Position numbers and translations under genes: made by a program. Below the pieces are notes generated by a model. That model had not been told where the DNA came from, did no database searches, and was given only the letters and a program-made list of their open reading frames with translations. From assembly GCA_021596325.1 (NCBI GenBank), contig JAKGDA010000015.1:186001-250000 (forward strand): 64,000 bases of DNA, in the 5' to 3' direction. Within the stretch, counting starts at the first letter, position 1. Each line of letters begins with the position of its first letter. Below are positions 54,196 to 64,000 of the stretch, piece after piece. The stretch comes from Parafenestella ontariensis (lineage: Eukaryota; Ascomycota; Dothideomycetes; Pleosporales; Cucurbitariaceae).

Positions 54196-54778
54196 TTATG
54201 CCTTAGCAGCGTTCTCCGCCTTATTCGCCGTGGCCTTCAGATCAGCCTCCAGCTCCTTTCCCTCCAGTTTCGCCTGGCCCTCGGTACTCTTGAGAGTCTG
54301 GTTGTACCTGTAAATCCTTCCAACCTGCGTCGCACCCACAAGGAACACAAGCGCATTGACAGCCGCGAGCGCAACGTTCTTGGGCCGGATGACAAAGCAC
54401 CAGCGCGTCCAGATAGCGCCCGTGCACATGAGGGCGAAGTTCTGAGTGAAGGAGAGGGATTCGGCAGGGCGGGAGAAGTCAGAGGCGCCAGCGAGGACCA
54501 TGCCCCATTTCATGACTGGAGCCCTGTCGAAACTGTTAGCAATCTTTCGTTCTTTCTTACGGGTCATACATCGGCCATCGAAGCCGCGATAAAGGTGCAA
54601 TGCGATGTCGTAAAACATACCAGAAATGCACCGTCTTCGGACCAACAGGGCTGTTCCAGAATCGGGCAAAGCCTGTTGCCTCTGCGCCCGCGGCGGTGTT
54701 TACTCGTCGGCGGGCATTTGCTCTCTGGAAGAAGGGTCGGAAGCTGCTGAAGATGCGGGAGCCCGGGCGGAACGACAT
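54196..54778 (-). CDS. MPC2: Mitochondrial pyruvate carrier subunit (MPC2-type)
   Basis: An inner-membrane subunit of the heterodimeric pyruvate carrier. Exons 54621-54778 and 54196-54523 (97-nt intron) encode 161 aa. The N-terminus is a basic, Phe-rich presequence (MSFRPGSRIFSSFRPFFQRA). The conserved core starts NSPVGPKTVHFW/APVMKWG, with the intron inside the Trp codon. It continues ASDFSRPAESLSFTQNFALM, GAIWTRWCFVIRPKNVALAA and VNALVFLVGATQVGRIYRY, giving the family's three amphipathic or membrane helices and P-E/S-Q/N signature residues. The tail is Lys/Glu/Ala-rich and helical. It is divergent from the complex I subunit gene. Confidence 0.93.
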
Positions 54779-55083
54779 GATTGCTCTCCTTTTCCTATTC
54801 ACACTCCTAGATCCGTAGGGGGGGAACGTCGAATTGAGTGAGGGGAGATGTGGTAGAGGTGTCGTGTGAGAAGCTTGTCCACCGGTGGTCGCGATACCGG
54901 GCTTCGGAGGTGGAAGTTGCGGTTGGATAAATCCATCGGGATTACGTTGGGGCTTGCTCCGATTGGCTAAGCCAGTTCGGGGAAGGTGCATTTTGGAGAG
55001 CTTGAGGAACGTCGACTTCGAATCATGGGATCGACGGGCGAGACACCAATTGATACCCACACAGTACGGTCACGGACTCGAAC
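54779..55083. promoter_or_regulatory. Divergent promoter shared by MPC2 and the complex I B8 subunit
   Basis: Only 305 bp separate the two start codons, so both promoters must lie here. An inverted CCAAT box (ATTGG, 54962-54966) is present; HAP/AnCF drives respiratory genes in fungi. Co-regulation is plausible but not shown by sequence alone. Confidence 0.6.
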
Positions 55084-55526
55084 ATGGCGTCGAAATATGC
55101 TTTCACCCAAGGGCTCAAGGAGCTGAGGTTTTTGTTCTGCCAGACGAGCGAGCATAGCGCGGCGACAAGGTATGCGACACTCGACGGGCCATGTAGCGTT
55201 CAGTTTGCGCATGCGATGCAGGAGGTTATGGAGCCTTGGAGGAGACTTGACTGACAAGACTGTGCGTGCAGGAACTTCCTTACCCGGAGCTACCCGACGA
55301 TGAAGAAGCATAACCCCCACACACCCATCCTCATCCGAGAAGCAAGCGGCACCGAGCCCACGGTCTACGCAAGATTCGGTGCGTTGATATCTGGCAGCCT
55401 CTGCGAGGACGGATGCTAACAGGCAGGATTGCAGACTTTGGAAAGGAGAAGAAGCTGCCGCTGAAGGGCCTGGACGACAAGGCGATCGAGCAACAAGTCA
55501 CCGATCTCGTTCACTCGGGGTTATAG
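55084..55526 (+). CDS. NDUFA2: NADH:ubiquinone oxidoreductase B8 subunit (NDUFA2)
   Basis: An accessory subunit of mitochondrial complex I with a thioredoxin-like (L51/S25/CI-B8) fold. Three exons (55084-55169, 55272-55378, 55435-55526; introns 102 and 56 nt) encode 94 aa. The features fit: LKELRFLFCQTSEHSAATRN, then SYPTMKKHNPHTPILIREAS, GTEPTVYARFDFGKEKK and a C-terminal LKGLDDKAIEQQVTDL. Both introns split codons (AG/G and G/AC), and joining restores the family sequence exactly. No cleavable presequence, as usual for this subunit. Confidence 0.93.
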
Positions 55527-56004
55527 GTTAGAGTTAGAAGAAGGCAGGAAGACGCGGAAGAGACGGAGATGATAAGAGTGGTTAAGCGTGTACACGCAAG
55601 GTTGATCTGTAACCGATGTACATATGTACTATGACGAATGGACGAGTTCCAAACTTCAATCCCAGTCGACTCGCGCGCGGTGTTCTTTAAGATTCACAGC
55701 AGGTGAACATACGGCGACATGAACTATCCAGCCATACATTTGCTGTGTTCTGGCCTTGTTCCGCATTTGAGAACTTTCACAGTCTCCTACTTGCATCACA
55801 TCACCTAGCGTCCCTCCCTGCATGCCGAAAACACCACCGGACAAAATCATATCCATCCTTTACACATCTCTCAATTTATAGTAGACGTATTGTTTCTCGT
55901 CACGTGTTTCTTCTTTGTGCACAAGTAAAAGGACGTCTATTCGCTGTAGTCCTTAAAGTTAACGTCCCCCTTCCTCTCTCTCCTTGCAACACCGCTTCTA
56001 CCAT
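55527..56004. other. Convergent spacer
   Basis: 478 bp between the complex I gene (+) and the HET-ankyrin gene (-). Nothing recognised. Confidence 0.5.
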
Positions 56005-57918
56005 TTACTGATAGCTCTGGCGACCTTTAAACAAAAGATTTTTCCTTCTCTTGGCTGTCTTGAGTAGCTCAACTACTGCCTGGTGCTGGAACTCTACTGC
56101 ATAATCTAGCGGCGTTTTATTATTCATGTCCTTTAGGTCAACGTTAAACTTGCTGTTGTTAAGCAGTATCTTAACTACCTCCGTATGACCCAGCCGCGCT
56201 GCTATTGACAGCGGTGTTTCGTAATAGATGCCCCTTTGGTTAACGTCAGCCTTTCCTGTTTCAAGTAGTAGCTTAAGTATCTTCTCGTCTCCACTGCGTG
56301 CCGTCTGTATTAGCGGTGTTTCGCCATCCCGATTCTGTTGGTTAACGTCAACCTTGCCTGTATCAAGTAGCAGCTTAACTACCGCCTCATATCGACCCTG
56401 TACCGCATTGTATAGCGGTGTTTCATGATCCCCATTCTGTTGGTTAACGTTGAGCTTGCCTGTTTCAAGTAGTAGCTTAACTACGCCCTCATGTCCTTTC
56501 CATGTTGCCCATAATAGTGGCGTTCTCCCAAGAGCATCTTCTGAATCGACCTGAATGTCGGTTCGATCTAGCAGTATGCTCGTGATCTCCTCATTGCCTT
56601 TGAAAGCAGCGTGAGTCAAAGCCGTCATTCTTTCACCACTGACAGCATTGACTTCCGTGTCTTCTCTTGTCAAAAGCAAACGTGTTTCGTCTTTGCACCC
56701 CTTCTTGACTGCTTCAAAGAGTGCATTAGAGCTTCCAGCATGGACTAGATTCCTTACGAAGCCCATTGAGTCAGTGTCTTGACAGGTGATGCTGTCCGGT
56801 TCTCTGGATACTTTGCTTCCATGCAATCGTCCTATGCGCCCTTTCTGGATGCACACCCTTTCGACCCGGTATTCCACCTGCCTGAACGTTTGAAGATCCA
56901 GCTGTGCAAGCTCTTTGCTGAAGATTCTCTCAACACGATTCTTCGGCTTGCCAAGCTCCATTACATGAATGGCAATGACCAGGTCTTCACTGCCTCTTTC
57001 ACAACAATTAAGGATTGCGAAACCATGATGCCGGCGCTTACTATGTATAAAAGGAATGTCCAGATGAACACCCTTACTACTCAGTATCGTAGGGTCGTTG
57101 GACATGCCCGAAGGATCGGACCGTGTGATGTTGCCAGAGCTGGAGAACGAAGCTGGCGAGGTGGCTAGACAGCCGCCACGAACATCGTCCGATCGCCATG
57201 CAAAGATACTGTAGTCTTCGGATATCTTCATGATTTCCTCTTGGAGTCTTATGAAAGCGTTTTCTCCTTCTCCGTAGATCAATGGCATGTTGACGTCGAA
57301 TATACCCATCAAGCAATACGCTCTATCCTCGACTCTTTTTGTTTCTCTTCTCGCAGCCCATGACATTCTCTGCGCAATGCTGAAGGCTTCGAGATGCTCG
57401 GCTCCCGAAAGCAAACTAACAGGGATTCCAGTACAGTCGGACACAGCTTGCTGTAAGTCCACCAAGCTTCCAAGCAAATCCCATCTCTCGTCGAAGAAGA
57501 CCACCTCAGCTGGGGCTAATAACTCTTGAAGTGTCCATCCTCTGGTGAACCACTTGCTACTCGAAAAGCTCTTCTTGGACGGCACGTCGCTTAGGTATGC
57601 ATAACATACATCAGCCGCTTGGTACCAAATATACATGGAATTTATTGCTTCCGAAAGCTCTGCGCTACTAGATTTGTCGATGCAGCATGTGTCGACCCAG
57701 AAGTACTGAAGGCCATCCGTTGCAGCCTGCTCTCCACAAGAACGGATTTTGTTGTACCCGACTTTAGTTTTGGCCGTACCATTATTCCAGTCTTTGAATG
57801 TAACCTCGTCCTCGTCTCCGCCCCAGGTGTGGGAAAGAATAGCGTAGGGTGGAATATTGCTGCCTGAGCGTTCCACCAGGCTGAAGTCGCCGCCAACTTC
57901 GATTCTTAAAAGTCGCAT
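56005..57918 (-). CDS. HET-domain protein with C-terminal ankyrin repeats
   Basis: 637 aa, one exon, ATG 57918. HET domains act in non-self recognition and can trigger cell death in filamentous ascomycetes. The domain is complete: YAILSHTWGGDEDEVTF at about 26-42, KIRSCGEQAATDGLQYFWVD, TCCIDKSSSAELSEAINSM, then WYQAADVCYAYLSDV and WFTRGWTLQELLAP, with VEDRAYCLMGIFDVNMPLIY after it. After a linker, about six 34-residue ankyrin repeats occupy about 405-625 (GRTPLLWATWKGHEGVVKLL, HETPLYNAVQGRYEAVVKLL and others). Three consecutive units are nearly identical in DNA. No NACHT or other ATPase lies between, unlike the larger NLR-type proteins. The ligand recognised by the repeats is unknown. Confidence 0.92.
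   Translation of the reverse strand: MRLLRIEVGGDFSLVERSGSNIPPYAILSHTWGGDEDEVTFKDWNNGTAKTKVGYNKIRSCGEQAATDGLQYFWVDTCCIDKSSSAELSEAINSMYIWYQAADVCYAYLSDVPSKKSFSSSKWFTRGWTLQELLAPAEVVFFDERWDLLGSLVDLQQAVSDCTGIPVSLLSGAEHLEAFSIAQRMSWAARRETKRVEDRAYCLMGIFDVNMPLIYGEGENAFIRLQEEIMKISEDYSIFAWRSDDVRGGCLATSPASFSSSGNITRSDPSGMSNDPTILSSKGVHLDIPFIHSKRRHHGFAILNCCERGSEDLVIAIHVMELGKPKNRVERIFSKELAQLDLQTFRQVEYRVERVCIQKGRIGRLHGSKVSREPDSITCQDTDSMGFVRNLVHAGSSNALFEAVKKGCKDETRLLLTREDTEVNAVSGERMTALTHAAFKGNEEITSILLDRTDIQVDSEDALGRTPLLWATWKGHEGVVKLLLETGKLNVNQQNGDHETPLYNAVQGRYEAVVKLLLDTGKVDVNQQNRDGETPLIQTARSGDEKILKLLLETGKADVNQRGIYYETPLSIAARLGHTEVVKILLNNSKFNVDLKDMNNKTPLDYAVEFQHQAVVELLKTAKRRKNLLFKGRQSYQ
56210..56480 (-). repeat. 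Near-identical 102-bp ankyrin-coding repeat units
   Basis: The word GGTTAACG recurs at 56238, 56340 and 56442, exactly 102 bp (34 codons) apart, within long stretches of near-identical sequence such as GTTTCAAGTAGTAGCTTAA. Such internal DNA identity points to recent unit duplication or gene conversion. Confidence 0.75.
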
Positions 57919-58572
57919 TACAAGTATATCGTAAGCAATCTCTGTTATAGGTACTGTGAATATAGGTATTGCGAATGGGCCACTGTAGGCGGTAGGTGTC
58001 TTAGGACAACACTTGTTGCTAGAGTTTAGGATGACGGTAGGGCAAGGCGGCTGTGGAGTACGAAGTAGCTGAGCTGCAAGAATGCCAAGCGTGACAAGGG
58101 CTGTCGTAAACGATTGGGGGCTTGAAGAAGAAGCTAGACGAGGCTGAGGACCGTAAACCTTGACTTTGCAACGCCGCCATCTCCAGGTATTGAAAAGGAC
58201 CGAATGTGAGAGTTTGGCAGCGTTAACGGTCTACTTGGAGCGGTGAGGTTGAGGAGGCTGAATGTGTAATTGCCCAAATCGTTGGCTTTGAGGGAACTTG
58301 TTCCTAAATTGAGACATTTGCGTTATACGAAGTCGTATGAATATGGAGCGATAACCATCACAATAATGTGTAATTCATAATATGAACATTCAAGTGGAGT
58401 ACTTAAAGCTCTCACAACTAGACTACGTAATACTCGAATGGTCGGAGGGTTGGCATCACGAGTGAATGTTGAGGGGCTGACCTATGAGGTGGAGCGGGCG
58501 GCTTCCGCTTTTGGCATCGTCTGGCGGGACGTGTTTACCACGAACAACGCGTCTTAACTTCAACATAACGCT
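57919..58572. other. Divergent promoter region, HET gene / kinetochore gene
   Basis: 654 bp between outward-facing genes. No further gene seen. Confidence 0.5.
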
Positions 58573-59671
58573 ATGGTAAGTCACCAGCCATTCTCGAACG
58601 TAAGCAAAGCCTAATTCACAAGAAGGCGCCGACGCGTTCAAGCGACAAGAATGCGAAAAAGCGACGAGGGAGGCCGCCGGGCAGCCGCAAATCCGATGCA
58701 GTAGCTAAGTCAGCAGCAAAGCCCACCGCCACGAAGAAGACGGCGAAACGAAAGCAGTCATCGCGAAAAGAAGCCGAAGATGAATTATCAATAGTGGAGG
58801 TAGACCGTACACAAGTTTCGCGTCCTCGGAAACGCAAAGCCAACACCGAACCAGACGAGATCGCTGAGGAGCAGTCGAAGTCACGCAGGGAATACGTGCA
58901 ATTGGAGGCGAAGACCAAGAGGATACCGCAAGAGCAAATAGACACATGGCCACAAGTGTCCCCACAAGTTCTAGAGCAGATAACGGCTGTGATACGGGAC
59001 GCAAAAAAGGACATCGCGAATACGCAGCGGGATGAACGCAGAGTTATCGCTGCACACAACACGCTGAACCCGCTCGTGCGCAGATTGGCACGTCAGCTGG
59101 CAGCCTCGCGTATACCTCCACAGGCCAAAGATATACATTTCAATATCGACAAGCTCACAGAGCGCAACGCGCAGGTCTCACGAGAGGTCACAACAGCCCG
59201 GCATTCGAAGCAGCTATTCAACGAGCAGGTCAAGGTTGCTCAGAGTTTCCTAAAGAAGGACGAGGAAAACCTAGAGCAGCTGAAGAAGCATGCAAAGAAA
59301 TGGAGGACAGAGTGGAAGCACCAGGAGAGGAAGGGACGGGTAGGCAGTTCGCTATTTTCAATCTGGCTGAAGAAGCAGCTAACATGGTGAAGTTCCATCC
59401 TCTACTTGAAGATCTAGGGAACGCCGCGATGCACGACGACGGTCCTGACGACATTGGCCTGAAGCGATCAGAGCCAGTCAACCTTTCCCTGCTCGATGCG
59501 CCTGATGCCGAGCTTGCCCCTATGCTGGAACAACTTCGGCGCAGCTTAGAGAATATGCAGGGTAATCATGCGCAGGTTGAGGGGATAGATGGAGCGATAA
59601 AAGATGCACAGGCTGCATTAGACAATGTTTTGTTCAGGCACGCTAGTGCACAGCAGTATGCTGCCCTCTAG
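58573..59671 (+). CDS. CENP-Q-like (Fta7/Okp1) kinetochore protein with AT-hook
   Basis: A member of the inner-kinetochore CCAN by family resemblance. Three exons: a start-codon-only exon (58573-58575, ATG then gtaagt), 58623-59339, and 59393-59671; 332 aa. The 47-nt first intron ends CACAAG and the 53-nt second has branch GCTAAC. The basic N-terminus has an AT-hook (KKRRGRPPGSRKS) and more KRK patches. The core (IPQEQIDTWPQVSPQVLEQI, AHNTLNPLVRRLARQLAAS, KDIHFNIDKLTERN) is followed by a long coiled coil (QSFLKKDEENLEQLKKHAKK). The C-terminus begins FHPLLEDLG and ends in an MLEQLRRSLENMQGN helix. The one-codon exon is the only way I find to give the frame a start; acceptor 58626 is an equal alternative. 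Confidence 0.78.
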
Positions 59672-60516
59672 CTATGGTATGCAGGTCCGGTCGGCGTTTG
59701 GGGATGATTTCCTTTCATGATGGTCTCGCATAGCTCGGCGCATGGTGACCTGCGATGAACAGGGTCTCGGGCTTGATTCAGAGGCGATTTGGTGGCGTTC
59801 GTGGAATCATATCCAATACCCTTGGCGAGCATTTGTGCGATGGAACCGTCCTCGATCTGCGGCTATGTGAGCCGGTCTGCAGATAGTTCGAACGATTAGC
59901 ATGGCTAGTACGATATGGAGAGCGAGTCTTGCATGATTTTATCGTGATTTCACCCAATATAACAACTGTTATACCGACAGCATGGTCATCGGAACATGTG
60001 CATGCAGGACTATCGTAGACGAAATACACTCATGTGGTGTAGCCATACCGCTACGTAACTGGCCCCACTGGTCTTCCTCGGCGCAGCGGGAGCCACATAT
60101 GCACCTACTGCATGTAGGACCTTCTGCGAGCCCTCGCTACCCAGCCTACTAGATTGAGCGTTAAAATGTGCAGAAAAAGGGCGGGTTATGGTGCAAACAG
60201 CTGTCAATGTCCGGAAAGAGACTGGCGGGGAGCGCGTCCCCGCCATTTCGGCGGTTCCGATATCTTCCCGAGGCCCGGGAAACCACGCGACCGTGAACAT
60301 TCACTGATGCGCGTGCCTCTGAAACAGCACTTCTACCATTCAGTCGCCACCACTGCAGACCCCATTGTGCTACCGAGGAACGTGCTTTACAGCTGCTCAG
60401 ATATCCTGCTTCTTTTGGTGCTACTACGCGTGGCAGACCCTGTCGTGCCACACATCAACCTGCGCATCTCCGAGAACAGTATCCTGTCCTGAGACCTGTC
60501 CACATCACCACGCTTG
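59672..60516. other. Intergenic region
   Basis: 845 bp holding the 3' UTR of the kinetochore gene and the promoter of the AcuM-like gene. No gene seen. Confidence 0.5.
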
Positions 60517-62476
60517 ATGACGAAAGGTGCACGGAGATCCAATGGAGCTTCCTCGCCCAATATGACGGAACCAAAAGAAACAGCCCAGGGCAAGAACGCC
60601 TCCCCATCCAATGCGCTTAAGCGTAGTTCACCTTCTAAAGATAGGGCCTCTTCTGCTACCGGCTCCGAAGCGCCGACGAAAAATTCAAAGAAGCGTAGAA
60701 AGGTCAATCATGGTGAGGCCTTCATGCTGTGTACCCCCAATACTCCCCACAGCCCTGCTGACTCGAGAACCCCTTTCTAGCATGCATATACTGCAGACGT
60801 TCGGTGAGTGAGCCGCAGCCACCTCCCTAGTATCCAATACATGGCATCATGTTGCATTTGAGACAGCTCAGACTAATCGCTAACCCCATGTCAATTAGCA
60901 CATGACCTGTGATCTCGTGAGTAGATGATCCACCCTGCTTTCTATCTGCAAGCTGATCATGTTTCTGCTCGCAGGAACGGCCATGTACGCGTTGTGTAAA
61001 GCGAAATATTGGACACTTGTGCCATGACGAGCCTCGCGAGAGCGTCAAGAAGTCTAAGTCGGAGCCTGAAGACCCTGACGGGCAGAGCGAGGCTCCTAAA
61101 AATGGACGAACCAACTCCGATGCCGCTTTGAATACCGTTCCCCAGCAGTCCAGCGCCGCAGATGCAGGGCTTAACCTGGGGCCGCCGCTCCTCCCTCCTA
61201 AAAGAGCTGACAGCACGACATCAATCGCCCCATCTTCTGACGCCGTATCCGCACCACATCTGCCTTCCTTGACCTCTACTAATCAGCCCTGTAAGTTACA
61301 CTTCCTTTCAGCTGGAGTCTACGCTTGTAACTGAACAATGGCGAAGTCCTGAACTACGATGACTTATTCTCCTCGTCCCAAAATAATTTTCAGGACATGC
61401 ACCCTTCCTATATGTTCAACACGTCCGAAGTCAGCAATGAGTATAATCTGCTCAACGATTTTCTCAACAACAGCCTCATGGACGACGGCGCCTTTTACGG
61501 AGGTGGAGACTTCCACACTTTATTCTCCGATGCTTCTTTAATGAACCCCATGGGTACCCTTACCAACAACTCCACCTTCAATGCCAATGCGTCAAGAAAT
61601 ACTCAATTGCTGCCGCCACCCGCGCACACAGCTTCCGGTAATGAGCTGCGGCGGCCGCCAAGCCGTCTTCCCATCGATAAGGCCAGGGAGAGGTACCTAA
61701 TGACCGCCGCTGACCCTGCTGGCTCGAGCTCGGACAGTCCCGAAGAACGAATGAACAAGCTACTGAAAGCCAAGATGGATGCAGGGCTCTTGAAGCCTTT
61801 CAACTACGTCAAAGGTTATGCACGATTGAATCAATACATGGAACAAAACTTACAACAGATATCGCGCGTACGGGTGTTGCGGCAACTGGACAGATTCCGA
61901 CCAAAGTTCCGTGAGCGAATGGAGAAGCTGACCGACGTGGATCTCGTGCGCATTGAGATGTGGTTCGACAAGAGCTTGATGGAGTATGATCGTGTATTTG
62001 CGAGCATGGCTATTCCTGCATGTTGCTGGCGGAGAACCGGCGAGATATATCGTGGAAACAAGGAGATGGCGCGGCTCATCCACGTACCGATGTCAAAGCT
62101 ACGAGACGTAAGCGCGAAGAGAAGGAAGGCACAATACAGAAGTACGCTGACACTATTGAAGGGTAACATCGCTCTACACGAGATCATTGCTGAACCGTCG
62201 CTGGTATCGTATTGGGAGAAGTTCGGTGCCATCGCGTTCGACCACACCCAAAAGGCTATCCTGACTAGCTGTTCCCTCAAGAACCCGGATCCAAACTCCA
62301 AAGATCCCGAGATAAGATGCTGCTTTTCCTTTACGGTCAAGCGTGACATGTGGAATATGTAAGTGATGCTTGTATGTCCGGGACAGCTGATGCTGATACA
62401 ATGTAGACCCGCCTTGATCGTAGGCAACTTCCTTCCCATTACAGATGCCACATCCGGGCCTTTACCGGCTGCTTAG
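60517..62476 (+). CDS. acuM: Zn2Cys6-PAS regulator of gluconeogenesis, AcuM/Rds2-type
   Basis: Activates gluconeogenic and related genes on non-fermentable carbon, in Aspergillus as a pair with AcuK. Six exons: 60517-60712, 60781-60803, 60899-60916, 60975-61290, 61347-62358, 62407-62476; 544 aa. The zinc cluster is assembled from four exons: KKRRKVNH/ACIYCRRS/HMTCDL/ERPCTRCVKRNIGHLCHD, giving all six Cys in C-x2-C-x6-C / C-x2-C-x6-C order. Exons 2 and 3 are only 23 and 18 nt. After a disordered middle (LLNDFLNNSLMDDG) comes a PAS-type domain (VFASMAIPACCWRRTGEIYR), ending FTVKRDMWNI/PALIVGNFLP with the last intron inside the Ile codon. AcuM rather than AcuK is chosen from the zinc-cluster words; AcuK/Ert1 has a different cluster sequence. 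The acetyl-CoA synthetase gene lies 24 kb away. Confidence 0.85.
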
Positions 62477-62924
62477 TATCCTTGAACGCGCACTACATAC
62501 ATATGGGCGGCGTTGTACGATTATCTTATGAGAAGCGAGCGATAAGTAATTGTGGTAATGAACTTCCTTCCAGCGCGTTTTGTTCGGCAATTTCAGGAGG
62601 GTCAATCGACACTGTACTTTTCGTCCTCGGATAAGATATGCTTAGGAGGGATTTGTGTCATCATGAGCTTAGAAGCTTCTGGCAAAACAGACCTACATGA
62701 GGGCATTTCTAGCTTGCCGTAACCTTAAATCTCCTTTTCAACTACTTAACAACTGTCTGAAGTGCATGTCATTTTTTGCTCAGCTCATTTCAAAGGACCG
62801 AGTCACGCGTTGTAGTTCCTTCCTTTTGCATCGCTTGCCTCGGGCGCTTTCAGTGCGGCAGCCGCGATCATGTTCATGCGCACAGCCTTCTCTTTTCCTC
62901 TCACACACCTCTGAATATCAACAA
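62477..62924. other. Intergenic region
   Basis: 448 bp between two plus-strand genes. A CT-rich stretch just before ATG 62925 (CTTCTCTTTTCCTCTCAC) is a typical fungal promoter/leader feature. No gene. Confidence 0.5.
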
Positions 62925-64000
62925 ATGGCGCCGACAGCACCAACAGCCAAAGCGGAGCGCGAGAAGAAGCTGAAGGCAGTACTTGGTGAGTGTCATCCTT
63001 CGCGCCTGCTACTAACGCCTTACACTCACATTTCGTAGCCTTCGCGTCAAGTCTCACCAAGCGCGTTGAGAACATCTATGACGCATCATTGCTCAATGAC
63101 CTCCAGACTCAAACCCGCGGTTTGCCTCTCCAACCCTCGTCGACTATAACCGCGAAGCAAGATGAACTAGACAAGTTAGGTACCGAGCTGTGGAATCTTT
63201 CTACACGCTTGCGACGTGACGACGCGAATTCTGATGGCAGGAAAAAGGATGAGATTAATCGTAAGAATCGCACACTCTGCCTGCTACGTGCTTTCGCATT
63301 TCTCCTTCTCGACTCCGCGGGTGGACAGGGCGCGAAAAGCCGCCAACGCAGGAGCTGCATCCGCCTCATGAAGGTTGCGCTGAAAGCGGCAAGAGTGTGT
63401 ATCGAAGGCAACGAGCTAAACACTGCTACGAAGGTTCTTGAGCGGGCTGCAGAGTACCAAGAGGTGTTGGGAAAGGAGTTCGAGCGTAGTGAAGAGACTG
63501 AGCTGGCGAATCGCTTACGGGTGGAATACTTTGCCGTGCGGACGACCTTAGTGAGTGGATTCGGCATATAAGTTGCACAACTAGACATCCGAAATGCTGG
63601 CTACTAACCTCTTCACTTTCAGGCATGGCGTCAAGAGCGCTTGGATACAGCAGAGCACATGTTCGTGAAGTGCAAACAGCTGGCGGCTTCCCTCACACCT
63701 ACCATAGCGGAGAGCTTCGCAGACCTATTGTACGAGATCGGTAAAGACGCCTTGATGCGGCGCAACTATGAAGTTGCCGTTAGATGGTTAGAACGCGCAT
63801 ATGATGTCCTTGGAGAGCAAGATTCAGAGATGCTCAGTCCTGAAGTTGGCGAGCTCCGGCTTAGCACGATGCAGAGCATTGGTACGTACACCGCAGCATC
63901 AGGATCATCCTTAATGACAGAATCACAGTTCAGGCGTACATGAAGCTAAAGATTCCGGAAGCGCAAGATAAAGCGTGGCAAATGCTGAAGCTTATGGAGA
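62925..64000 (+). CDS. SPO22: Meiosis protein SPO22/ZIP4-like, 5' part (runs off the window)
   Basis: A TPR-rich protein of the synapsis-initiation and crossover (ZMM) group. Exons 62925-62985, 63039-63550, 63623-63881 and 63929 to beyond 64000 (introns 53, 72 and 47 nt). The visible 300 residues are helical. A short basic start (AKAEREKKLKAVL) leads into FASSLTKRVENIYDASLLND, a helical pair (CIRLMKVALKAARVCIEGNE, LNTATKVLERAAEYQEVLGK) and the family block AWRQERLDTAEHMFVKCKQL, then LYEIGKDALMRRNYEVAVRW and LERAYDVL. Each join is in frame and restores TPR-like helices. Full family members are about 900-1000 aa, so roughly two thirds lies outside. Expression would be expected mainly in sexual development. 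Confidence 0.8.

Noticed and set aside
1..64000. CRISPR arrays, insertion sequences, secondary-metabolite cluster or a bacterial-type operon
   Set aside because: No direct-repeat/spacer array, transposase or synthase signature was found; genes have spliceosomal introns and mixed orientation.

Overview
The window is filamentous ascomycete nuclear DNA, most likely a dothideomycete (Pleosporales-like). That placement is inferred from gene content. The evidence is direct for a eukaryote with short introns (mostly 46-120 nt, GTRNGY donors, CTRAY-type branch sites, YAG acceptors) and intergenic stretches of 0.3-2.7 kb. The content is typically fungal: a DHHC acyltransferase, a HET-ankyrin protein, a DUF7580-like protein, MYND proteins, Zn2Cys6 regulators, and a fungal ADAM protease. 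No rRNA, convincing tRNA, CRISPR array, transposon or prokaryotic operon was found.

Layout. 0-6.5 kb: TALE homeodomain regulator (+), a 2.7 kb gene-poor gap holding a folded palindrome, and a Pfa5-type palmitoyltransferase (-). 9-14.2 kb: two small cysteine-rich zinc proteins that share one module (+), and an OsmC/Ohr protein (+). 14.5-19 kb: two tandem MYND paralogues (-) and a damaged BTB/POZ gene (-). 19.1-25.3 kb: mitochondrial AAA ATPase (-), divergent from a monocarboxylate-type MFS transporter (+). 26.2-36 kb: MABP1/WDR62-like WD40 protein (+), ADAM metalloprotease (-), acetyl-CoA synthetase (-). 38-39.5 kb: single-pass membrane protein (-). 40.5-45.7 kb: an unusual locus. A La/EVH1/SANT/PHD/C2H2/Zn2Cys6 multidomain reading frame is separated by one in-frame TGA from a C2H2 gene, and that gene abuts, head to head, a DUF7580-like gene; both of these appear to lack their N-terminal parts. 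46.1-53.9 kb: coiled-coil protein (-), large conserved unknown protein (+), tiny Cys-rich protein (+), and a zinc/Cys-rich low-complexity protein (+). 54.2-55.5 kb: mitochondrial pyruvate carrier (-) and complex I B8 subunit (+), sharing a 305-bp divergent promoter. 56-57.9 kb: HET-ankyrin protein (-). 58.6-64 kb: CENP-Q-like kinetochore protein (+), AcuM/Rds2-type regulator of gluconeogenesis (+), and the 5' part of a SPO22/ZIP4 meiosis gene (+).

Functional links are loose, as usual in fungi. Acetyl-CoA synthetase, the AcuM-like regulator, the pyruvate carrier, the complex I subunit and the carboxylate-type transporter all belong to non-fermentable-carbon metabolism, but they are spread over 39 kb and do not form a cluster. 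The strongest candidates for something new are the 40.5-45.7 kb composite locus, the shared zinc module at 9-11.6 kb, and the Cys-rich pair at 51.9-53.9 kb.
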